Part shown: positions 17,510-26,113 of the stretch, in pieces
Layout: the number at the start of each line of letters is the position of its first letter
Position numbering within the stretch: the first letter of the stretch is position 1
Source: Anaeroplasmataceae bacterium
GTDB lineage: Bacteria; Bacillota_I; Bacilli_A; Acholeplasmatales; Anaeroplasmataceae
Reading direction: 5' to 3'
Assembly: GCA_029057785.1 (NCBI GenBank)
Contig: JAIDZC010000022.1
Span: forward strand, 1 to 64,000
DNA: 64,000 bases
The notes under the pieces: generated by a model
Database searches by the model: none
Told to the model about the DNA's origin: nothing
Seen by the model: the letters and a program-made list of their open reading frames with translations, nothing else
Translations under genes and position numbers: made by a program

Positions 17510-19300
17510 TTATGATTCAAATGAAGAGGCAAACTGACTATTATATAAATCAGCATAAAAGCCTTTCTTATTTAATAATTGTTCATGATTACCTTGTTCT
17601 ATAATATTTCCATCCTTTAAAACAAGAATAATATCAGCATTTTTAATGGTAGATAGTCTATGAGCAATGACAAAGGAAGTTCTCCCTTCCATCAACTTAT
17701 CCATTGCTTTTTGAATCAGTTCTTCTGTTCTCGTATCTACACTAGAGGTTGCCTCATCTAAGATGAGCATTGGAGAATCCTCAACCATAGCTCTTGCGAT
17801 GGTTAGAAGCTGCTTTTGTCCTGCAGAAATATTTGCTGTTTCATCAAAAATATAGTCTAAACCTCCAGGTAAAGAATTGACGAAATGATCCATATGGCAT
17901 GCTGAAAGACATTTCATAATTTCTTCATCTGTTGCATCTAAATTTCCATATCTTAAATTATCTCTTAGCGTTCCTTCAAAAAGCCAGGTATCCTGTAGTA
18001 CCATACCAAATAAGGAGGCTACATTATTTCTTGTTAAATCCTTTGTAGAGATAGAATCAATCGTGATATCTCCACTATTTACCTCATAAAAACGCATCAA
18101 TAAATTCACGAGTGTCGTTTTTCCAGCACCAGTAGGCCCTACAATAGCTACCTTCATACCAGATTTGATATCACAGTTAAAATTAAAGATGATTTGCTTA
18201 TCTTCATAATAGCCAAAGTTAACATCTGTAAAACATACATTTCCTTTAACTTCTTCTTTAGATAAACTAGTTCCTTCTACATCAGGGATAAGCTCTTGCT
18301 CGTCTAAAAATTCAAAGACACGTTCACTTGCAGCTGCACAGGATTGTAATACATTCGCAATCTGACCAATTGTCTGTAGAGGTTGATTTGCCATACGTGA
18401 ATACTGGATAAACATTTGAATGAATTCTACTCCTGCAAGTCCACTTACGACAAGTATTCCACCTAAAAAGCAGATGGTTATATAAGAAGCATTTCCAATG
18501 AAAAGCATAATCGGCATCATTAAACCAGATGCAAACTGGCTTTTCCAAGCACTATTCTTTAAAGACTGATTACATTCATCAAAAGCCTTATAGTTATTCT
18601 CTTCTTGATGATAAGCAATAATAACTTGATGTCCTGAATAAGCTTCTTCAATATGTGCATTTAAATCACCAAGTGATCTTTGTTGAGCTCTAAAGAATTT
18701 TTGAGAATTCTTAACAATTAAGATGAGTGCTACCATAGATAAAGGAATGGATACAACACAAATTAAAGCCATCTGCCAGGATATAGTAAACATCATCACA
18801 AATACACCAACAAGCAAAATCACTGAAGAAAATGTATTAACTAGACTTTGATTTAGATTCTGACTAATACTATCCACATCATTTGTAACACGAGATAATA
18901 AATCTCCATAGGAGGTGGAATCAAAATATCTTAATGGAACTTTATTTATTTTTTCGGAGATATCTTTTCTTAACTTATAAGAAATCTTTTGAGTTACCCC
19001 TGTCAATATAAAGGAAGCAATATAGTTTCCAAGTGCAGAACATGCATAAATACAGATTAAGGCAATGCCTAATCGTTTTATATAATCAAAATCAATAGGA
19101 AGTCCTGCAACCTTGTGTTGACATTCTTTCGTCACTTCTCCTAAAAGCTTAGGACCAAATAAGGATCCTAGTGCTCCTATAATAGAAAGGAATATGGCAA
19201 GAACAATCCAAACAATATAAGGCTTTAAATAAGGTAGGAGCTTTCCAAGACCCTTTTTCATACTTTTAGGTTTACTTTGTAACTGCATTGGTCTAGGCAT
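17510..19300 (-). CDS. ABC exporter subunit with canonical ATPase site (heterodimer half 2)
   Basis: 596 aa from ATG 19300. A perfect AAAGGAGGAG stands 8 nt before it, and the 18-codon upstream extension is rejected. Six-helix transmembrane domain, then the nucleotide-binding domain: Walker A 'GPTGAGKTT', signature 'NISAGQKQL', Walker B 'LILDEATSSVD' with catalytic Glu, H-loop 'IAHRLST'. The start overlaps its partner by 8 bp. Together they resemble heterodimeric multidrug exporters (BmrCD/LmrCD type), which have one degenerate site. The substrate is unknown. Controlled by the MarR gene upstream. Confidence 0.92.
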   Translation of the reverse strand: MPRPMQLQSKPKSMKKGLGKLLPYLKPYIVWIVLAIFLSIIGALGSLFGPKLLGEVTKECQHKVAGLPIDFDYIKRLGIALICIYACSALGNYIASFILTGVTQKISYKLRKDISEKINKVPLRYFDSTSYGDLLSRVTNDVDSISQNLNQSLVNTFSSVILLVGVFVMMFTISWQMALICVVSIPLSMVALILIVKNSQKFFRAQQRSLGDLNAHIEEAYSGHQVIIAYHQEENNYKAFDECNQSLKNSAWKSQFASGLMMPIMLFIGNASYITICFLGGILVVSGLAGVEFIQMFIQYSRMANQPLQTIGQIANVLQSCAAASERVFEFLDEQELIPDVEGTSLSKEEVKGNVCFTDVNFGYYEDKQIIFNFNCDIKSGMKVAIVGPTGAGKTTLVNLLMRFYEVNSGDITIDSISTKDLTRNNVASLFGMVLQDTWLFEGTLRDNLRYGNLDATDEEIMKCLSACHMDHFVNSLPGGLDYIFDETANISAGQKQLLTIARAMVEDSPMLILDEATSSVDTRTEELIQKAMDKLMEGRTSFVIAHRLSTIKNADIILVLKDGNIIEQGNHEQLLNKKGFYADLYNSQFASSFES

Positions 19301-21083
19301 GGTCAATCTCCTCCTTTGAAACTTGAGAGTAAGCAATTTCTTGGTATACCTCACAATTTTTTATCAATTCTTTATGTGTACCAGCGCCTACTATCTTTCC
19401 TTTTTCTAAAACTAAAATTAAATCTGCATCCATTATTGTACCAATTCTTTGCGCAACAATAATCTTTGTTGGATTATACTCTAGCTTCTTTAGGTTATCT
19501 CTTAATATCTTATCTGTCTTAAAATCAAGTGCAGAGAAAGAATCATCAAATACAATGATTTCTGGTTTTTTGATTAAGGCTCTTGCAATAGATAATCTTT
19601 GTTTCTGTCCTCCTGAGAAATTGGAGCCTCCTTGGGCAACGCCCTGATCTAATCCTTCTGGATGATTCAAAATAAAATCATCAGCCATAGAAAGTTGAAG
19701 TGCTTCCTTCATTTCCTCTTCTGTTGCATCCTCTTTCCCATAAAACAAATTCGAACGAACAGTTCCTTTAAAGAGTAAAGCCTTTTGAGCAATAAAGGCA
19801 ATCTTATCTCTCAATACTTCCATATCGTAGTCCTTCACATCTACTCCATCAACCAAAACTTTACCCTCAGTAGCATCAAAGAATCTTGGAAGAAGGTTAA
19901 TCAAAGAAGTTTTTCCTGAACCTGTTGATCCTATAATTGCAACTGTATCTCCTTGATTCACCTTAAAGGAGATATGATCTAAAACATTTTCGTTAGAATT
20001 TGGATAGCTAAAGCTTACATCCACATACTCAATTGTACCCTTTATTTCTTCTTCAGGAGAAATCGGATTACTTGGGTTTGAAAGGCTAGGACAAACATCT
20101 AACACTGCTCTTACACGTCTTGCAGATACCAATCCTCTTGGAACCATAATGAAAATCATAATCAATTGCATAAACGCAATAACAATCATCATCGTAATCT
20201 GTTGAAATCCAAACACACTACCTAAGAACTCAGGTCTTTCGTTGATGATATAAGCACCAACCCACAAAATAGCAAGTGAGGTACCATTCATAATGAGCAT
20301 CATACCTGGATTCATTAAATTAAGCATACGATTGACAAAAATATGAGTTTTAGAAACGGATACGTTTACTTCATCAAATTTTTTCTCTTGATATTCTTGA
20401 GCACAGTTTGCACGAACTACACGAATTCCAGTTAAGTTTTCTCTTGTCACTAAATTTAGTCGATCGGTTAGCTCTTGAATCTTTTTAAATTTTGGTAATA
20501 CAATTAAAAAGATGCTCACAACTAAAGTTACTAATGTAATTACTGCAATCACAACAATCAAGCTCAAGTTCGCAGTAGACTCAATTCTTCCTGCCTTAAT
20601 AATACCCAAAATAGCTGTTGTTGGGGCAGCTATAGCCATACGTAATGTCATGATTACAACCATCTGTACCTGTGTAATATCATTCGTTGTTCTTGTAATC
20701 AATGATGCTGTTGAGAACTTATCAATTTCACTGATGGAGAACTTTTGAATATGGGTATATACTTCTTTTCTTAAATTATAAGAAAACTTTGCAGCAATTC
20801 TTGATGCTAATAAACAGACAACAATTGATGAAACTAAAGATATGGCAGCAAATCCAAACATCTCAAGTCCATTTCTTAAAATTGCATTTTGATAAGTCGA
20901 TTTTAACTCATCAGTTAAGATTCCTTGCAACGAGGCAGCCTCTGCCATACTTGCATTTGTTAAGATGTTCGTAAGTCTTGTGGGTAATTCCAAATCACTA
21001 TAAACCTGTAAAATTACCAGACCAATGACAACAAAAATAAGTAAATAGGATAACTTATCCATATGTTTTAAAAGCTTAATCAT
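19293..21083 (-). CDS. ABC exporter subunit with degenerate ATPase site (heterodimer half 1)
   Basis: 596 aa. Transmembrane domain then nucleotide-binding domain: Walker A 'GSTGSGKTS', signature 'NFSGGQKQR'. The Walker B is 'IIVFDDSFSALD', with Asp in place of the catalytic Glu, and the H-loop reads 'IIVAQRIGTI', with Gln in place of His. These changes are the normal asymmetry of heterodimeric exporters. It overlaps MarR upstream and its partner downstream, so the three genes form one operon. Confidence 0.92.
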   Translation of the reverse strand: MIKLLKHMDKLSYLLIFVVIGLVILQVYSDLELPTRLTNILTNASMAEAASLQGILTDELKSTYQNAILRNGLEMFGFAAISLVSSIVVCLLASRIAAKFSYNLRKEVYTHIQKFSISEIDKFSTASLITRTTNDITQVQMVVIMTLRMAIAAPTTAILGIIKAGRIESTANLSLIVVIAVITLVTLVVSIFLIVLPKFKKIQELTDRLNLVTRENLTGIRVVRANCAQEYQEKKFDEVNVSVSKTHIFVNRMLNLMNPGMMLIMNGTSLAILWVGAYIINERPEFLGSVFGFQQITMMIVIAFMQLIMIFIMVPRGLVSARRVRAVLDVCPSLSNPSNPISPEEEIKGTIEYVDVSFSYPNSNENVLDHISFKVNQGDTVAIIGSTGSGKTSLINLLPRFFDATEGKVLVDGVDVKDYDMEVLRDKIAFIAQKALLFKGTVRSNLFYGKEDATEEEMKEALQLSMADDFILNHPEGLDQGVAQGGSNFSGGQKQRLSIARALIKKPEIIVFDDSFSALDFKTDKILRDNLKKLEYNPTKIIVAQRIGTIMDADLILVLEKGKIVGAGTHKELIKNCEVYQEIAYSQVSKEEIDHA

Positions 21084-21513
21084 AGTTTTCCTCCAAAAAT
21101 TTTAAAGTGATATCCAAAATCCTACTTAAATGTTCTTTTTCTTCACCTAAAGCTTCCAAAAATAACTCTCCACGTTGTTTTTGATGCTGAAATAATTCTT
21201 CCAATTGTTGCTTAGTTTCTAAAGTTAGAGTATAGTACTTAATTCTTCTATCTGCTTCATCTGTGCTTTTCTCCACTAATCTTCTAGTCTCTAAGGCATC
21301 TAGCTTATGCATAACTGCAGGTATAGAGACATCAAAGTATTTTGCAAGACTTGATGCCTTTACTTGCTTTTTATCCATACTTGAAAAATAAATACAATTT
21401 AAAATGTCAAATTCCATTCGGGTAAGATTGTACCGTTTAAGAATTTGACATAGGTTACTAATAAATTTATTTTTCATCGCTCGTAATTTCATTGAAATTT
21501 CTTGATTTTCCAT
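21076..21513 (-). CDS. MarR-family repressor of the adjacent ABC exporter
   Basis: 145 aa. Winged helix: 'LTRMEFDILNCIYFSSMDKK', then recognition helix 'ASSLAKYFDVSIPAVMHKLD', and wing 'VEKSTDEADRRIKYYTLT' with the conserved D-x-R. It is the first gene of the MarR-ABC-ABC operon. A 13-bp inverted repeat (21523-21565) covers its promoter region, which suggests autoregulation with release by an exported compound. The ligand is unknown. Confidence 0.93.
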   Translation of the reverse strand: MENQEISMKLRAMKNKFISNLCQILKRYNLTRMEFDILNCIYFSSMDKKQVKASSLAKYFDVSIPAVMHKLDALETRRLVEKSTDEADRRIKYYTLTLETKQQLEELFQHQKQRGELFLEALGEEKEHLSRILDITLKFLEENYD

Positions 21514-21522
21514 AGTATCACC

Positions 21523-21565
21523 TATAATACTTTACTAAATAAAGTTTATTATGTAAAGTATTATA
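21523..21565. promoter_or_regulatory. Operator palindrome of the MarR-ABC operon
   Basis: Perfect 13-bp inverted repeat: TATAATACTTTAC (21523-21535) and GTAAAGTATTATA (21553-21565), with arm centres 30 bp apart. It ends 10 nt upstream of the MarR start, and the right arm reaches the last codons of the preceding gene. A weak minus-strand TTTACA-17-TAAAGT lies within it, so binding would block the polymerase. Confidence 0.75.
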
Positions 21566-22673
21566 CATCATTTTCAAGATTTTGCAATGAAATTTCTTGA
21601 TTTTCTAGCACTTCTTTTTCTTTTTGTTCTTTTTTATGACGTCTTGCTACTACTTGTTCAAAAATTAAGTAAACAATAAAGCTTACTAGCATCAAGAAAT
21701 AATAGGTAATAAAGCGCCATAATAATAAACCTGATGTAGCAATAGTTCCACTAATTGCTGGAATGACTGTTACAAATAACTGTCTGAAAGCAAATTCTAT
21801 ACCTCCTGTAGCACCTGGTGTTGGGATATAACAGGTCATAGCTATAGAGAAGGTTGTCATAGCAATGACCAAAGCCAGATTTGAAGGTCCTACTTCAATG
21901 CCTAAGGATAAAAGAATAAAAAATGGGATGGAATAATAGCATATTAAACCAAGGAGTTTAAAGAGTATACAGGTAAAAAACTTTAACTTTTGACTTAATA
22001 AAGCCTTAAATGTAGCCTGTGCACCAGCACAATATTCATCAAATGCTCCCACATATTTACTCAATTTTCCTTTAAAAATCTTCAAATTTAAAAACCATCC
22101 AACCAATTTAGACAAAATTCTTCGTATTGTTTTGGATAATCCAACTAAACTAAATAAGGCAAATATTAAAAAATTCATTACAAGTCCCACAATCACCATA
22201 ACCTTAAGATAGGTAACACCATGGGTAAGTTCATTAAAAAAGAATAAAGAACCAATGCATAATAAAATAACTGCAATTTGGCAAATCACAAAGTTCATAA
22301 GAATGATTCCCGATGCCCTATGCAGACTCACACCTATTTTTCGGTATGAGTAGATTTGAAAAGGTTGTCCACCAGAGGCAAACGGAGTAATTCCATTAAA
22401 AAAATACTCTATTGAACCAATCATTAATGAATCTCTATACTTAATATTTCCTTCTTCTTTTGAACGTCCTAAAATAAATAGTGTTAAAGGATAAAAAATC
22501 ATATATAAAAATAAGAAAAGAAACGCACATGCCAACCAATTGAGTTTGACATTCTTAAGTACATTCCCTATCTCTTTCATATCATTTAGAGATAAAATAA
22601 CGATGACAACAACAATCGTAAGAATTAAAAATAATATTAACTTAGGAAGTATCTTTTTTATATTTTGTTTCAT
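21561..22673 (-). CDS. LPG-synthase-type / flippase-like integral membrane protein (YbhN/UPF0104 family)
   Basis: 370 aa with about eight membrane helices. 'NGITPFASGGQPFQIYSYRK' and 'PTPGATGGIEFAFRQLFV' are the hallmark blocks of the lysylphosphatidylglycerol synthase transmembrane family. It lacks the C-terminal aminoacyl-transfer domain of MprF, so it is a stand-alone membrane domain, possibly a lipid or glycolipid flippase. The charged tail after the last helix is cytosolic. It is downstream of degV, with a strong hairpin between them. Confidence 0.85.
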   Translation of the reverse strand: MKQNIKKILPKLILFLILTIVVVIVILSLNDMKEIGNVLKNVKLNWLACAFLFLFLYMIFYPLTLFILGRSKEEGNIKYRDSLMIGSIEYFFNGITPFASGGQPFQIYSYRKIGVSLHRASGIILMNFVICQIAVILLCIGSLFFFNELTHGVTYLKVMVIVGLVMNFLIFALFSLVGLSKTIRRILSKLVGWFLNLKIFKGKLSKYVGAFDEYCAGAQATFKALLSQKLKFFTCILFKLLGLICYYSIPFFILLSLGIEVGPSNLALVIAMTTFSIAMTCYIPTPGATGGIEFAFRQLFVTVIPAISGTIATSGLLLWRFITYYFLMLVSFIVYLIFEQVVARRHKKEQKEKEVLENQEISLQNLENDV

Positions 22674-22686
22674 ACATTCCTCCTAA

Positions 22687-22714
22687 AAAATAGGCTTCAG
22701 CTGAAGCCTATTTT
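22687..22714 (-). terminator. Palindromic terminator overlapping the degV stop codon
   Basis: Perfect 14+14 palindrome AAAATAGGCTTCAG/CTGAAGCCTATTTT; the degV TAG lies in the stem and T6 follows. The next gene's AGGAGG starts right after, so this may attenuate rather than end the operon. Confidence 0.75.
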
Positions 22715-23595
22715 GCATCATATTTTCGAATAAAGGCAATTCCTATAGGATATGGACCTGTATGAACAGAAATTGTAGCACCAATTTGATTCATAAGTTC
22801 AATCTTTTTATGAAAAATTTCTTCAAATTTAGTAGCAATTTCTTTTCCTTCTTCTAAAGAATGACCATAACCGACCTCTATTAAGTAATCATCTAGATTC
22901 AAATTATATTTTTTCACAATTCCTGCGAATTTATCAAAAATCTTCATAATAGCACGCTTTCTAGATAAGGCAATACCACCAGACTGAATTTCTCCATCCT
23001 TAGCAATAATCAAAGGAGTAACCTTAAAAATATTTCCAACTACCGCAGTCAGCTTACCAATTCTTCCACCATGCTGTAGATAAGAAAGTCCATTAATTGT
23101 AAAATAACAACGTCCTGTTGTCTTAATTTCTTCTATTTTTTTGATAACTTCATCTAAGCTTAATCCATTTTCCTTCATTCTTGCAATCTCACGAACCAAT
23201 AATCCTTGAGAACAAGAAAGCATAGTGGAATCTACAATTTCTACTCTTGCATCAGGGTGTTCATCTAAGAACATATCTCTTGCCATAAGTGCAGAATTTA
23301 AAGAACCACTAAACTTCTTAGAAATGGTTATACATAAGATATCTTTATCCAAAGCATAAGTTTTTTCAAATTCATTCATATAATCCTCTGCTGTAGGCAT
23401 TGAGGTTTTTGGAAAAATATTTGGATTATCAATTAATTTTTGATAAAAGTCTTGAACAGAAAAATCAATCTTTTCCCTTAAGTAGTTCTGTTCATCATAA
23501 GCAACATAAAAAGGTACAACTCTAATCCCTAGTTTTGATACAGTTTCATCTGCTAAATCGCAGGCACCATCTGAAATAATTTCAAAATCCTTCAT
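22708..23595 (-). CDS. DegV family fatty-acid-binding protein
   Basis: 295 aa. 'FEIISDGACDLADETVSKLG' at the N terminus, 'PKTSMPTAEDYMNEFEK', 'ITISKKFSGSLNSALMARD' and the C-terminal 'TISVHTGPYPIGIAFI' are the DegV fold blocks. DegV/FakB proteins hold fatty acids for phosphorylation by FakA. No FakA is visible here, so the fatty-acid-kinase role is inference. A second DegV is at 31989. It has its own promoter (23620-23647). Confidence 0.93.
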   Translation of the reverse strand: MKDFEIISDGACDLADETVSKLGIRVVPFYVAYDEQNYLREKIDFSVQDFYQKLIDNPNIFPKTSMPTAEDYMNEFEKTYALDKDILCITISKKFSGSLNSALMARDMFLDEHPDARVEIVDSTMLSCSQGLLVREIARMKENGLSLDEVIKKIEEIKTTGRCYFTINGLSYLQHGGRIGKLTAVVGNIFKVTPLIIAKDGEIQSGGIALSRKRAIMKIFDKFAGIVKKYNLNLDDYLIEVGYGHSLEEGKEIATKFEEIFHKKIELMNQIGATISVHTGPYPIGIAFIRKYDAK

Positions 23596-23619
23596 TCTAT
23601 CTTCCTCCTAGGTCTCTTA

Positions 23620-23647
23620 ATTATAGCATATTCCTATCCTTTTTCAA
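23620..23647 (-). promoter_or_regulatory. Sigma-A promoter of degV
   Basis: Minus-strand TTGAAA (23642-23647), 16-nt spacer, TATAAT (23620-23625), about 25 nt before the start. Confidence 0.65.
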
Positions 23648-23658
23648 ACAAAATCTTT

Positions 23659-24312
23659 TTAGTTTACTTGAAATTCAACTCCATTTAAAGATTTTAAATA
23701 GGAATTACTTAATAAAGCATATGATTTTACAATCACTTTTTTTAAATTTGCACATCCAATAAAGGCATCCTCACCAACTAAGGAGCAGGTTTTGGGAATG
23801 ATCATTTCTTCAATATTTGTATATCCAAAGGCATAAGAGCCAATAGATAAGGTATTCGTAAGTTCTACCTCTATCAAATTACTACAGCCAATAAATGTAC
23901 CACCTAGAATATCTTGAAGATTTAACTGAACTGACTTTAAACTCGAGCAATTTTCAAAAGCATTTCTACCAATCGTCTTCACATTGGATAAATCAATTTT
24001 TTCTAATTTCCTACAATTTAAAAAGGCAAGACGTTCTATTTCTATTAAGTTTTCACTCAAAATAATCTCTTCTAAATTTGTCTTATTCATAAACGCTCTT
24101 GCTTTTATTTTTGTTACAGGCTTATTATGAATGCTTTCTTTTATCTCATAACTTCTAGCATTCCCATAAACCTTATCCACATAATAGGTTTCTGCTTCAC
24201 GATCATATCCATAGCTGATTCTAGGAATGTTAAAAAAGCATATTAAAATAATACTTATAATGACTATAGATGCTATGATACTACTGAGTATGATTATATG
24301 CTTCTTTTTCAT
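23659..24312 (-). CDS. BspA-type leucine-rich repeat (LRR_5) membrane-anchored protein
   Basis: 217 aa. One N-terminal membrane helix (residues 5-27), then four to five LRR_5 repeats such as 'NLEEIILSENLIEIERLAFL' and 'LKSVQLNLQDILGGTFIGCS'. An uncleaved anchor would leave the repeats outside the cell. BspA-type repeats are common in adhesins of oral and gut bacteria; this one is very short. It is the last gene of the queH-ABC run, 14 bp after the exporter gene. Confidence 0.82.
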   Translation of the reverse strand: MKKKHIIILSSIIASIVIISIILICFFNIPRISYGYDREAETYYVDKVYGNARSYEIKESIHNKPVTKIKARAFMNKTNLEEIILSENLIEIERLAFLNCRKLEKIDLSNVKTIGRNAFENCSSLKSVQLNLQDILGGTFIGCSNLIEVELTNTLSIGSYAFGYTNIEEMIIPKTCSLVGEDAFIGCANLKKVIVKSYALLSNSYLKSLNGVEFQVN

Positions 24313-24325
24313 GAAGCGTCACCTC

Positions 24326-26113
24326 CTAATCCATATGTTTATATTGTAACTCATAAAGGTTATAATATAACCCTTTTTTAGATAAAAGCTCTTGATGTGT
24401 CCCCATTTCCATAATCTTTCCTTTATGGAGGACAATGATATTATCTGCATGCTGAACAGTAGATAATCGGTGGGCAACGATAAGCATAGTTCCAACATTC
24501 ATCATCTTCTCTAAGGAATCTTGAATAAGAACCTCAGTTTCTGTATCAATGTTGGCAGTTGCCTCATCCAAAATCATAATATTTGGTTTGTGAAGAATGG
24601 TTCTAGCAAAAGATAATAACTGACGTTCACCAGAAGAAAAGTTATTTCCACGTTCTAAAACCTCATAATCATAGCTATTATCTAGCTTTTCAATGAAATG
24701 TGATGCATTCACATAACGACATGCTTCTATAACCTCTTCATTTGAAAATCTTTCATCACGCATCGTAATATTAGAACGAATCGTTCCACTGAACAAAAAT
24801 ACATCTTGAAGCATTTGTCCAATATGACTTCTTAAGCTTTCTAAGGCGATATCTCTTACATCTATTCCATCGATACGAATGGAACCTTTTTGAATCTCAT
24901 AATTTCTTACAATTAAAGCAAGTATTGTCGTCTTACCTGCTCCTGTTGCACCAACAAAAGCTACTGTCTGATTTGGCTCAATTGTAAAGGACACATCTTT
25001 TAAAATCCAGTTACCTTCATTATAGGCAAACCACACATGATCAAACTCAATTCTACCTTCAATATGATCTAAGACAATTGCATCCTCTTTATCTAATATT
25101 TGTGCCTTCATATCTAAAATTTCAAAGATACGCTCAGAGGAAGCAAAAGCGGATTGTAGTTGATTAAATTGATCTGCAAGCTGCTGAATCGGATTGAAGA
25201 ATTGACCATTGTATTGATAGAACTTGACTAAATCCTTAGACAATAAGGTTTTATTTAGGACCATATAGAATCCATTATACAAAATGATAATGTGGCATAA
25301 AACATATAAAACATAAATAGCAGGTCTAAAGACTCCAAAGATGAGTACCTCTTTAATACTGTTCTTCTTCAAATCTTTATTCCTAGTGTTAAATTCTATT
25401 GTTTTCTTTTCTTCTTGATTGAAAATTTGAGTAATTTTCATACCACTTAAATTTTCTGATAAGAAAGCATTCATATTAGAAACGGACCCTCTCACCTTAC
25501 GATACTGTCTTCTAGAAATCTTATTAAATGCAATCGTCATTGCAATCAAGAATGGGATTACACAAAGAATGTAGGCAGTAAGGAGGGGAGAAATGATAAG
25601 CATCATCACAAGTACAAAGATTATTGTTAAAACATAACGAATTAAATTTACAATAACATTTGTATAAAGCTCATTGACCATATTAACATCTGAGGTAACC
25701 CTTGTCACAAGTTTTCCAACTGGTGTGGCATTGATTTGAGCTATAGCTAAGCCTTCAATTTTAACAAAGACCTCTCTTCTTACATCTCTAACAATTCTTT
25801 GTCCTGCTTTTTGAAGCATCATAGAATTAAAATAGTTTAAAAAAGCACTACCCACAACAATCGCAGCATATCCACAAAGTAGGATAATAATGAAGATTAT
25901 TTTATCTTGCATTGTTTTTTCTGCATTATCTAATACACCAATGAGTTCACCCTCTAAATATGCTGGTGTTAAATCGACTACTACAAGTAAAGCTGTAAAT
26001 AAAAAAGATAAAATAAAGCTCCATTTTTCTTTTCTAGCATATTTTAATAATCTTTTTAAAACCGTACTATCCTTATAGGTGCGAATATTTTTGTTATCAT
26101 CAAACTTCTGCAT
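24326..26113 (-). CDS. ABC exporter subunit with canonical ATPase site (second heterodimer)
   Basis: 595 aa, transmembrane domain plus nucleotide-binding domain. Walker A 'GATGAGKTT'; signature 'NFSSGERQL' (non-standard SSGE); Walker B 'IMILDEATANID' with catalytic Glu; H-loop 'VAHRLST'. It shares a base with its partner upstream. The pair matches multidrug or lipid-type heterodimeric exporters; the substrate is unknown. Confidence 0.92.
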   Translation of the reverse strand: MQKFDDNKNIRTYKDSTVLKRLLKYARKEKWSFILSFLFTALLVVVDLTPAYLEGELIGVLDNAEKTMQDKIIFIIILLCGYAAIVVGSAFLNYFNSMMLQKAGQRIVRDVRREVFVKIEGLAIAQINATPVGKLVTRVTSDVNMVNELYTNVIVNLIRYVLTIIFVLVMMLIISPLLTAYILCVIPFLIAMTIAFNKISRRQYRKVRGSVSNMNAFLSENLSGMKITQIFNQEEKKTIEFNTRNKDLKKNSIKEVLIFGVFRPAIYVLYVLCHIIILYNGFYMVLNKTLLSKDLVKFYQYNGQFFNPIQQLADQFNQLQSAFASSERIFEILDMKAQILDKEDAIVLDHIEGRIEFDHVWFAYNEGNWILKDVSFTIEPNQTVAFVGATGAGKTTILALIVRNYEIQKGSIRIDGIDVRDIALESLRSHIGQMLQDVFLFSGTIRSNITMRDERFSNEEVIEACRYVNASHFIEKLDNSYDYEVLERGNNFSSGERQLLSFARTILHKPNIMILDEATANIDTETEVLIQDSLEKMMNVGTMLIVAHRLSTVQHADNIIVLHKGKIMEMGTHQELLSKKGLYYNLYELQYKHMD

